Part shown: positions 55,133 through 64,000 of the stretch, in pieces
Layout: the number at the start of each line of letters is the position of its first letter
How positions within the stretch are numbered: the stretch's first letter is position 1
Origin: Schistocerca nitens
Lineage: Eukaryota > Arthropoda > Insecta > Orthoptera > Acrididae
Direction of reading: 5' to 3'
Assembly: GCF_023898315.1 (NCBI RefSeq)
Contig: NC_064619.1
Span: 482,897,376-482,961,375 of the forward strand
DNA length: 64,000 nt
Program-made: the position numbers and the translations under genes
The notes under the pieces: model-generated
The model's input: the letters and a program-made list of their open reading frames with translations, nothing else
Databases searched by the model: none
What the model was told of the DNA's origin: nothing

Positions 55133-56528
55133 CATTACTGGCCATTAAAATTGCTAAACCACGAAGATGACGTGCTACAGACGCGAAATTTAACCGACAG
55201 GAAGAAGATGCTGTGATATGCAAATGATTAGTTTTTCAGAGCATTCACACAAGGCTGGCGCCTACAACGTGCTGACATGAGGGAAGTTTCCTACCGATTT
55301 CTCATACATAAACAGCAGTTGACCGGCTTTGCCTGGTGAAACGTTGTTGTGATGTCTAGTATAAAGAGGAAAAATGTGTACCATCACGTTTCCGACTTTG
55401 ATAAAGGTCGGATTGTAGCCTATCGCGATTGCGGTTTATCGTATCGCGACATTGCTGCTCGCATTGGTCGAGATCCAGTGACTTTTAGCAGAATGTGGAA
55501 TCGGTGGGTTCAGGAGGGTAACATGGAACGCCGTGCTCGATCCCAGCGGACTCGTATCACAAGCAGTCGACATGACAGCCATATTATCCGCATGGCTGTA
55601 ACGGATCGTGGAGCCACGTCTCGATCCCTGTGTCAACAGATGGGGACGTTTGCAAGACAACAACCATCTGCACGAACAGTTCGACGACGTTTGCAGCAGC
55701 ATGGACTATCAGCTCGGAGACCACGGCTGCGGTTATCCTTGACGTTGCATCACAGACAGGAGCGCCAGCGATGGCGTACTCAACGACGAACCTGGGTGCA
55801 CGAATGGCAAAGCGTCATTTTTTCGGATGAATCCAGGTTATGCTTACAGCATCATGATGGTCGCATCCCTGTTTGGCGACATCGCGGTGAACGCACATTG
55901 GAAGTGTGTATTCGTCATCGTCATGCTGGCGTATCACCCGGCGTGATGGTTTGGGGTGCCATTGGTTACAGTCTCGGTCACCTCTTGTTCGCATTGACGG
56001 CTCTCTGAACAGTGGACGTCCCGTTTCAGATGTGTTACGACCCGTGGCTCTACCCTTCATTCGATCACAGCGAAACCCTACATTTCAGGAGGATAATGCA
56101 CGACTGCATGTTGAAGGTCCCGTACGGGCCTTTCTGGATACAGAAAATGTTCTACTGCTGCCCTGGCCAGTACATTCTCCAGATCTCTCACCAATTGAAA
56201 ACATATGGTCAATGGTGGCCGAGCAACTGTCTAGTCACAATACGCCAGTCACAACTCTTGATGAACTGTGGTATCGTGTTGAAGCTGCATGGGCAGCTGT
56301 ACCTGTACACGCCATCCAAGCTCTGTTTGACTCAGTACCCAGGCGTACCAAGGTTGTTATTACGGCCAGAGGGGGTTGTTCTGGGTACTGATTTCTCAGG
56401 ATCTATGCACCCAAATTGTGTGAATATGTAATCACAGGTCAGTTGTAGTATATTATATTTGTCCAATGAGTACCCGTTTATCATCTGCATTTCTTCTTGG
56501 TGTAGCAATTTTAATGGCCAGTATAGTG
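55133..56528 (+). mobile_element. Full-length Tc1-family element (F2), 1,396 bp
   Basis: Inverted ends CATTACTGGCCATTAAAATT and, reversed, CACTATACTGGCCATTAAAA are about 28 bp long. TA occurs at 55131-55132 and 56529-56530, and the flanks are continuous LINE sequence. The transposase gene is a single frameshift short of open. Confidence 0.95.
55352..56391 (+). pseudogene. Tc1 F2 transposase, single frameshift
   Basis: ATG at 55352 opens about 346 codons' worth of similarity. The N-terminal helix-turn-helix is HVSDFDKGRIVAYRDCGLSY and DIAARIGRDPVTFSRMWNRW. The first catalytic Asp is in IFSDESRLCL. After GVMVWGAIGY (about 55942-55973) one base appears to be missing near 55974, and the frame shifts to SRSPLVRIDGSLNSG. 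It continues with the second Asp in FQEDNARLHV, the Glu in DLSPIENIWSM (34 residues between them, DD34E) and the end VVITARGGCSGY at 56391. All three catalytic residues survive. Confidence 0.93.
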
Positions 56529-56960
56529 TATTTTCGGAAGAGAAAATTGATGATTGAAATTTCGTGAGAAGATTCTGCCGCAACGAAAAACGCCTTTTTT
56601 TTAATGATGTTCTCCCCAAATCCTGTATCATGTCAGTGACACTCTCCTCCCTGTTTCGTGATAATAAAAGACCTGCTAACCTTCTTTGAACTTTCTCGGT
56701 GTACTCCGTCAATCCTATTTGGTAAGGATCCCACAAAGGGCAGCAATATTCTAAAAGAGGACGAACAAGCGTTGTGTAGGCAGTCTCTTTAATAGATCAG
56801 TTAAATTTTCTAAGTGTCCTGACTATAAATAGCAGTATTCGTTTAGCCTTCCCCACAACATTTTCTTGTGTTCCTACTAATTTAAGTTGTTCGTAATCGT
56901 AATTCCTACATATTTGAATTTACGGACTTCAAAACTGTTGATCAATTTATGAAAATGAGG

Positions 56961-58016
56961 CCAATGTAAAACATTAAGTAAATTCAAAGAAATTCATTTG
57001 AACACACACAAATTCCTTGTAAGATTTGATTAGGTCGTCTTTATTCGGGTTACTCATTACTAAGTGTCATGACCTTATTTATCCATTTATTTCTTACGTA
57101 ACTAAATCTTCGACTTGACGTCTCCATCCTCAACGATCTTTAGCTCTTCTTAATACAATGTGCAGAAACCGTGCGATTACCCTTTTCACTTGATCCAACC
57201 ATCTACTTGCTACTTCTCCACGTGATCTACTGTCTCCAATTTTGCCTTGATTTTTTCTAAATTATCCCCTTCTTCTCTCATAATGTGCCCAAAGAACTAG
57301 AATTATGACTGACACGGGAACGTAAATTTCTTGTGATGCTGAGTTCTATAACGGAAACACTACTTCTTCTTTCTGTCCATAAGAATAACACATCTCGAAA
57401 CATCTGTTAAGCTCATGTCATTCATTGGCTTTCACGTCCATTTCTCCCTGGCGTACAAGAACACAGTGAGCACCAACGGTTCCAGCAAATGCCTCTTCGT
57501 CATTTTGGATACCGATTGCATAAAAAATGAGAAATACAGTGAAGTGTAAATACAGATTGTGAGAAAGGGAGATCACTTTCGTAATTGACGGAGATATTGT
57601 ATCCGTGTGTGGTTTTCAGGCAGAAGAATTAGTGAACTACAGGCGAATTTCTAGTCAGCGGGTCAAGAAGAGAGCACATAAAAAGTTAAAATACGTGTTT
57701 CACATGCAGATTACTCACACCACGTTTGTTCTCATTCTGTAGGGTGATGTTAGGGCTTCAGGAAACTCATCCTGCTGTGAAATGGGTACCAGATGCCTGA
57801 TAATTAGAGCTCGTCACATAAAGGCCAAGAAAAGAAATACCAACTTGTTAGAAGAATTAGCAGTGAAGGGAATGAGATGGGAGCAGATGAAAGCTTATTT
57901 TATACGTATGGAACGTTCATTACTAACCTATCTAGTCAGTATTTCCTACAAAGGAAGACTACACCAGAAAAGTTTTTTATAATCATAACATGTAAGCTTT
58001 CACGGCCGGCGTCTTC
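56961..58016. other. No recognised feature
   Basis: Nothing assignable. Confidence 0.5.
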
Positions 58017-58342
58017 ATTAATTAAAACTTCCGGGCTATATTGCCGTGGTCCATATATGATATAGAGAAGATATAACGGTCGATTTTGTACCAACGAAGT
58101 GACAATCGATTACCTGTAATCGAGAGAGATGGCACTAGCCAGAGATAGTTTTAAAGTCGAAAGCACGTGACGAGTGGTGGCGCCATCTAAGCGCTCTATA
58201 TAAGCGGGACCACCAGGGCTTAGCGGCCAGTCGCCGACTCACCTCAGAAGATGTTGCCCACAGTAGGCAACGAAACGTCAGGAAGGAGAAGAAGTTTTAT
58301 ATGTGGACCACGGCAATTTAGCCCGGAAGTTTTAATTAATGA
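58017..58342. mobile_element. Foldback with TATA box and hammerhead-like motif
   Basis: Arms of about 42 bp (58017-58058 and 58298-58342), with TTAATTAAAACTTCCGGGCT and TGCCGTGGTCCATATA inverted at the other end. Inside are a TATATAA at 58197-58203 and, 40 bp on, ACCTCAGAAGATG-TTGCC-cacagta-GGCAA-CGAAACGTC (58241-58279). The 5-bp stem is perfect and is followed by GAAAC, as in a hammerhead core, though the first box differs from CTGATGA. The layout matches terminal repeats of Penelope-like elements. Confidence 0.65.
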
Positions 58343-59484
58343 GTTTTTTATATATATATTTTTCATATATCAGTGAGATGATAACAGAGCAGCACATGTT
58401 AAAAAAGATTATTGTCGTTCATAGAACAGCAACGAAACAAAGAGGGGGTTGCATGCCTGAATATTGATAAAAATATGTTTGTAATTCGTTGAATGAGATG
58501 CCCTACTCATTCAGAACTACAACACGCTCACAGGGAAAGTTTATTAGAAAGTACCTCATGTTTTCTTGTCTCTTTAGTTTTGTAAATTAGGACAGACGAG
58601 ATCTGTACTCTGAAAACTATATAATTTACCATACTGACTTCCTTTTACTATTAATAAAATTGTGATGTCAAAATACTGTTATGTCCGAGATTAAGTAGGT
58701 ATAGACTACAGTGAACATAGGAGATTCATCGACTAAATTCACTGCGACATTTTATCTTTAAATCCGTAGAAGGGAAGCTACAAAAGATATGGAATTTCTG
58801 GGGAAAGAAAAGAAATACATTTCCGTGCCTTGGCTGTGTACGTCTGATGGACGTGGCTGGTCAGAAAGACGTTCTCTTTACAAGTGGGGCATTAGTTAAT
58901 CCCAGTGGTATTTGAACTCCGAACTCTATTTGCTGAGAGGCACAGAGCCAACTGCTTTGCCGATTGAATCATCACACAGCTGTGACTGGCAAAGAGCTGC
59001 AGCCAAGAGTAAAATTAGCGCACGGTGCATCGCGCGCAGCTACCGAAAATCACTTACGGAAATGGACAGTTCCGCACTTTGTCAACCAGGCCTGCAGAAC
59101 GCGAAACTGGACAAATTTCGTAATATTTTCGTTTTCATTTCAGAGTCTCGATCAGTCGTGAATCGAGAGTTTCAGGAAAAGCGCACAGTATTCCCCAGAT
59201 GTGACTCATTAGAGACATAAAGGTTAAAAAAAATGCGCAACCAACAGTACTGAGACATAGAGATCATTTGGTGTTATTTGACTTAGTTCTGCAATAAGAT
59301 GGGACTACTGCAGAAACAAACACTCGTCGAACTGCCACCGAACTACATGCAGGAAGTTCGCTGCTGAAAAGTTTCTGTGCTAAGCATTTCTACAGAAATT
59401 TTCCATACGTGTTGTACTAAACAATGTGGTTAGCGCACCGAAATAACATCAAGGCACGTAAGCGAGGCATTTAGTACCTTGTCT
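58343..59484. other. No firm feature; weak tRNA-like segment
   Basis: Minus-strand ATTCAATCGGCAAAGCAGTTGG and GGAGTTCAAATACC (58907-58970) faintly resemble A- and B-boxes of another SINE head. Otherwise nothing. Confidence 0.3.
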
Positions 59485-59655
59485 GGCCTCGTAGATTGCA
59501 GATTTCCCTGGTTTGTCCCCAAATTACTTCATGGAATGCCGGGTTAGGCCACTTGAGGAGGAAATGCCGATTTCCTTCCCCTGCCTTTTGCAAAGCTGTC
59601 AAAGGACCTTTTTATCGAGGTAGCGTTAAACCCAAAGCTTCCTTCCTCGATCCAT
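59485..59655 (+). mobile_element. SINE family C, 5'-truncated
   Basis: Body similarity to the minus-strand copy at 377-607: TTCCCTGGTTTGTCCCCAAA, ATGCCGGGTTAGG and GCCGATTTCCTTCCCCTGCC. The end, GGTAGCGTTAAACCC, is as at 7670. The tRNA head is absent. Confidence 0.65.
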
Positions 59656-61336
59656 GCGCATTACGGTAAATCCAACACATTCTGTTACGAACACATCAGC
59701 AGCGCGACACACGGTTTCAACTGTATCAGCTAAAAGTGAAGTTCAAAATTCCACACTGGAACGTTTGACAGTGGGACGAAGAACAGATATGCTTGCAATA
59801 ATAATTTTAGCAGAACTGAAAGTATTCTGCAATGTAGGAAACAAATCAAAGTGGAATGTGGAAAACAAATTTTTAAAATAGCTCACGACAGGCCCACAAT
59901 ACATCCAAATGACATCTAGGACGAAATTCTTGAAATTTTGTTGTCAGACTGCTGTATTGTAAGAAAGGGAAACATGGTCCCTGAGGGTTTTGGAGAAAAA
60001 ACTGAGAGTATTAAAAATGTCTATAGAACAATGCTTATAGCAAAACATAACAGCCTGTGAGGTTCGCCCTCCGTGCGATGTAGCACTGAAATCAACTGAA
60101 TTCTCTAACCGAGTTGGTGATCTCATCACATTTGATGTTGCTTTCCGGAGTTTTAGTCGATAAAATAAGTAAGTACGTCTTTCTTGCTTAAGGGCCAATG
60201 ACTTTAAATCATGTGACGACTGGGTATCTTGCTGAGCAGTTGGGAGAATACTGTTATTCTAATTGCGCGATGATAATTTTGCACGCCCTCTCATTATAGC
60301 TCACTTAGAGGTCCAGATCGACTTACCAACTGTTAAGAGAAATACTGACCTGTGATTAACGCTAAACAAAAATAAATTTAACCGTTTTCAACTGGAAGAA
60401 TTACACAGAAACTTTCTTGATGACTGACCCTCGTATTAATCGCCGTGACGAAGGTTGGACCATATAGAATGACGTTAAATGTCTCTGAGGCACATAAGTC
60501 ACCATAGATAGCCTGAGAAACACTGATGTTCTAATTAGAAAAAATCCTATTTGAATGATTGTACTTTTGATTAACAGAGGTCTCAGGAAGATTAGTATCG
60601 TAGCCAGCATTTAGTAGGCTTCAAAATGTGTTTCCTCATTCATTCAGACATTACTACTGGTCCAACTTCACGCTCTTCTCCTCCTTTACTATCTCGTAGT
60701 AATCTGCTTCACATAAGCTCGTCTTCAGCTGCCTTCCCCCTCTACTGCCTCCCCCATTCTGAGTCAATGCAGTCACAAGATACGGCCATTTATGCTATAT
60801 ATTTTGGTACACGGAAATTCACTTTACAACTATTCGTTTCGTAAAGAAAGAACGCCTTTTTATTGCTGCAACGTATTTTATTTGTTCCACACTCGCTTCG
60901 TTTTTTACTTTAAGGTATCTTAAGTGCAATATACAAAGTTTCATTTTCATACGTGATATTTGTATATTATCAAACAGTTCATGTCTTATTTTTTATGTAA
61001 GTAAGTGATTACTTCCTGTTATTCGAGATTTTGGCTATTATCTGCGTTTCCTCTAATCTGGTCACGTGTTGGAGGTCGCACTATAACTTTACTTACTAAT
61101 CATGAGCACATTTTCACGTTATTAACTATTTTCTTCATAATATTCACTTACTTAGCGCTAATTTCTGTGAAGTAATATTATTCTTGTGTAATTAGCTGTA
61201 GATATTTTACCAAAAACTGTGATTTAAAGTCGTAACTACTGTGTGTTCATATTACGCCTCTTCCTATTTGATTTACTGAAGTACACATTGCCAACCTACT
61301 GAAATTATTGCTAAAGGCTAACGTCTATTCTATTTC
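59656..61336. other. AT-rich DNA, nothing recognised
   Basis: Only short frames. Confidence 0.5.
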
Positions 61337-61346
61337 TGTTCCCCTT

Positions 61347-61395
61347 ATCTCTCTCTCCCCCTCCCCCCCCCCCTCTCTCTCTCATTCTCTCTCTT

Positions 61396-61466
<71 letters not shown>

Positions 61467-61467
61467 A
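61347..61467. repeat. (CT)n microsatellite
   Basis: About 120 bp of CT with C-run and TTT interruptions; the 72-codon SLSLSL frame across it is spurious. Confidence 0.95.
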
Positions 61468-61470
61468 TGT

Positions 61471-62067
61471 GCGCCTGTGTGTGTACAAAGTTGTATGTGA
61501 ATGTCATGCTGTTAAAGTGTGGATGAAGGTTTTGGTGCTCAGTTAATTTGAATTTTGGGTTAAAAGTTTTGTGGAGGGATTCGTGGAAGAGTGAGGACCA
61601 ATGGGTTGCGTAGTATAATTACGATAGTAGTCATCTGTTGGAGTCTTATTCTAGAATTTTATCTGTTAATGTAAACATTGAGTTGTTTGTTATGTTTACT
61701 TGATCATTCAATAGGGTTTTATTTTCTGCTTTGGTTTTTTGTATGTGGTAATTTTCTTGCAGTGTTAGAAGGTATTTAATCATTGTAATTATTTTGAGGT
61801 CTCCTTCTGTAAATGACGGCTTGGGACGGACCTGTCACTTACGAGAACTTACATGGTACTTCTCGTTGACCTGAATCATGATATTTGGCAAGAAGCAAGA
61901 TTTCACAGCATATGTAAAGGAAAAAAAATCCAAAGATTGTTAAGTAGCAATCATAACACGTAAAATTTTTTAACATTTGTTGTCTGTCTGTTGATCTTTC
62001 AGTTAGCACCCGTTATTCTCATGAACGGGTACCTGTAAGATTCGGTGAAAGGTAATCGTCTACGTTC
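61471..62067. other. No recognised feature
   Basis: Nothing assignable. Confidence 0.4.
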
Positions 62068-62069
62068 TA

Positions 62070-63387
62070 CACACAGAGCTGATGAAAATCGTGAGATACC
62101 TCCTAATAGTGTGTCGCCGCGCGGGATTAGCCGAGCCGTCTTGGGCGCTGCAGTCATGGACTGTGTGGCTGGTCCCGGCGGAGGTACGAGTCCTCCCTCG
62201 GGCATGGGTGTGTGTGTGTTTGTCCTTAGGATAATTTAGATTAAGTAGTGCGTAAGCTCAGGGAAGGATGACCTTAGCCGTTAAGTCCCATAAGATTTCA
62301 CACACATTTGAACATTTTTTCATATCGTGTCGGACCTCATTTTACCCTGCTTAGTGCAGCAACTCGACACAGCATGGACTCTTCAAGTCACTGGAAGCCC
62401 CCAGCAGAAATACTGAGCCATGCTGCCTCGATATCCCTCAGTAATTGCGAAAGCGTTGCTGGTGCAGGATTTTGTGCACGAACTGACCTCTGGATTAGGT
62501 CCCATAAATGTTCGGTGGAATACACGTCGAGCGATCTGGGTGACCAATCATTCGCTCGAATTTTTCAGAGTGTTGTTCAAAGCAATCGCGAGCAGTTGTA
62601 CTCCGATGACGTGGCGCGTTGTCACCCATAAAAATCAAACGTTGTTTGGGAACATGACGTCCAAGAATGGCTGAAAAAGGTCTCCAAGTAGCCGAAAATT
62701 TAGAGGATGCAGAGCATTCCACGTAAACACATCCCATACCATTATGGAACCACTGGAAGGTTGTACAGCTCCTTGTTGACAATTTGGCTCTGTGGCTTCG
62801 TGGGGTCTGATGTGACACTCGCACCTTACAATGAGCTCTTACCAACTGAAATTATGACACTTCTGACCAGGCCACGGTTTTCCTATCATCTAGGGTCCAA
62901 CCCAAATGTTCACGAGCATAAGAGAGAAGCTGCCGACGATGTCGTGCTGTTAGTAAATGTGCTCGTGTCGGTCGTCTGCTGCCATAGCCCGATAGCGCCA
63001 TAGTTCGCCGCATTGTCTTAACGGATACGTTCGTCGTACGTCTCTCACTGATTTCTGCGGTTATTTAACGCTGTGTTTCTTGTCTGTTAGCACGGTCGTC
63101 TCTACGCAAACGTCGCTAGGTGAAGGCCGTCGGCTTCTGCGTTTCCCGTGGTGAGAGGTAATGTCTGAAATCTGGTATCCTCGGCACACTCTTGACACTG
63201 TACATCTCGGAATGTTGAATTCCCCAACGGTTTCCGAAATGAAGTGTCCCATGTGTGTAGTTCTAACCACTATTCAGCGTTGAAAGTCAATTAATTCCCT
63301 ACGCGCAGTCGTAATCACGTCGGAAACCTTTTTACGTGGACCATCTGAGTACAAATGACAGCTCCACCAACGCACTGTCCTTTTATA
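62070..63387 (-). pseudogene. Tc1-family (F3) element, transposase decayed
   Basis: Read on the minus strand. The N-terminal half is MGHFISETVGEFNIPRCTVS and SRVCRGYQ (63061-63270). The first catalytic Asp is lost (WSEVS in place of WSDES, about 62850-62870), followed by a stop. VRVSHQTPR, FMGDNAPRHR (second Asp, about 62625-62655) and, in another frame, STEHLWDLIQRSVRAQNPA with the Glu (about 62485-62530), IEAAWLSISAG and GPTRY follow. The 3' end at 62070 (TA at 62068-62069) is partly degraded. A SINE is inserted near it, and the 5' end is cut by a second Tc1 at 63386. Confidence 0.85.
62117..62321 (+). mobile_element. SINE family B inside Tc1 F3
   Basis: Imperfect duplication ATAGTGTGTCG (62106-62116) and ATATCGTGTCG (62322-62332), the latter being Tc1 sequence. 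The B-box carries one change (GGTACGAGTCC). The GT stretch after GGGCATGG is longer than in the 36357 copy. Confidence 0.88.
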
Positions 63388-64000
63388 CACTACTGGCCAT
63401 TCAAACTGCTACAACAAGAAGAAATGCAGATGATAAACGGGTATTCATTGGACAAATATATTATACTAGAACTGACATGTCACTACATTCTCACGCAATT
63501 TGGGGGCATATATCCTGAGAAATCAGTACCCAGGATAACCACCTCTGGCCGGAATAGCGGCCTTGATACGCCTGGGCATTGAGTCAAACAGAGCTTGGAT
63601 GGCGTGTACAGGTACAGCTGCCCATGCAGCTTCAACACGATACCACAGTTCATCAAGAGTAGTGACTGGCGTATTGTGACGAGACAGTTGCTCGGGCACC
63701 ATTGACCACACGTTTTCAATTGGTGAGAGATCTGCAGAATTTGCTGGCCAGGGCCGCAGTAGAACATTTTGTGTATCCAGAAAGGCCCGTCCAGGACCTG
63801 CAACATGCGGCCGTGCATTATCCTGCTGAAATGTAGGGTTTCGCTGTGATCGAATGAAGGGTAGAGCCACGGATCGTAACACATCTGAAATGTAACGTCC
63901 ACTGTTCAAAGTGCCGTCAGTGCGAACAAGAGGTGACCGAGACGTGTAAGCAATGGCATCCCGAACCATCACGCCGGGTGATACGCCAGTATGGCGATGA
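63388..64000 (-). mobile_element. Tc1 F2 element, cut by window end
   Basis: The terminal repeat CACTACTGGCCATTCAAACT starts after TA (63386-63387). The minus-strand transposase (63523-63972 and beyond) keeps the second Asp (FQQDNARPHV) and Glu (DLSPIENVWSM) and ends ARGGYPGY. It lies within the F3 element. Its other half and the rest of F3 should follow the window. Confidence 0.92.

Larger units (their letters stand above)
54918..56960 (-). mobile_element. LINE 3' fragment (minus strand) split by Tc1 F2
   Basis: The 3' tail is CATCTACATCAACATCTACATGG (54922 on) on the plus strand. The coding end runs through 55130, resumes at 56531 and extends to about 56960. Minus-strand peptides WDPYQIGLTEYTEKVQRR, MIQDLGRTSLKKRRF and LTKFQSSIFSSE (56520-56736) match the LINE at 39380-48660, so both are the same family. 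The left and right pieces join at TA in CAAAATATTTTCG. Confidence 0.88.

Noticed and set aside
61308-61526. 72-codon Ser/Leu-rich frame
   Set aside because: It is a translation of a CT microsatellite.

Overview
This is a eukaryotic, transposon-dominated window. I see no convincing exon of a cellular host gene, no operon-like organisation and no rRNA. The repeat content points to a large insect genome, most likely an orthopteran such as a locust or grasshopper (Schistocerca-like). The evidence is twelve copies of one tRNA-headed SINE family whose body and tail I associate with locust genomes, at least four further tRNA-headed repeat families, six distinguishable lineages of Tc1-type DNA transposons, Jockey/CR1-like LINE fragments, and an LTR retrotransposon. 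The species call is recall and inference; it was not checked against a database.

Layout. 0-5 kb: mostly anonymous AT-rich DNA with two SINEs. 5-7 kb: a head-to-tail pair of Tc1-derived elements that share an internal inversion. 7-13 kb: SINEs and LINE remnants. 13.1-15.9 kb: a Tc1 element with both ends present, split by a 1.6-kb insertion of unknown nature. 15.9-24.6 kb: SINEs, two foldback structures, a Tc1 fragment and microsatellites. 24.6-26.5 kb: a roughly 122-bp tandem repeat beside a nearly intact Tc1 element whose 340-codon transposase carries a single nonsense codon. 27-33 kb: a foldback element, a broken LINE ORF1 (CCHC gag-like), a CpG-rich block and a probable solo LTR. 34-38 kb: SINEs, a Tc1 5' end duplicated in tandem, LINE 3' ends and a second CpG-rich block.

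The centrepiece is at 39.4-48.7 kb. A LINE fragment is cut in two by a complete 8,159-bp LTR retrotransposon (40232-48390). It has 1,254-bp LTRs that differ by one base by eye and a 4-bp target duplication. Its only long reading frame is a 634-codon gag; I find no protease, reverse transcriptase, RNase H or integrase. It therefore looks like a young, gag-only element that would depend on enzymes supplied by another element. 50-57 kb: further Tc1 elements, including a full-length one with a single-base frameshift inserted at a TA inside a LINE. 58 kb: a foldback with a TATA box and a hammerhead-like motif. 62-64 kb: one Tc1 family nested in another, running off the window end.

Taken together, the window reads as layered insertions. 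The layering can be ordered because many insertions keep target-site duplications: LINE fragments are host to Tc1 and LTR insertions, Tc1 elements are host to SINEs and to each other, and a foldback is host to a SINE.
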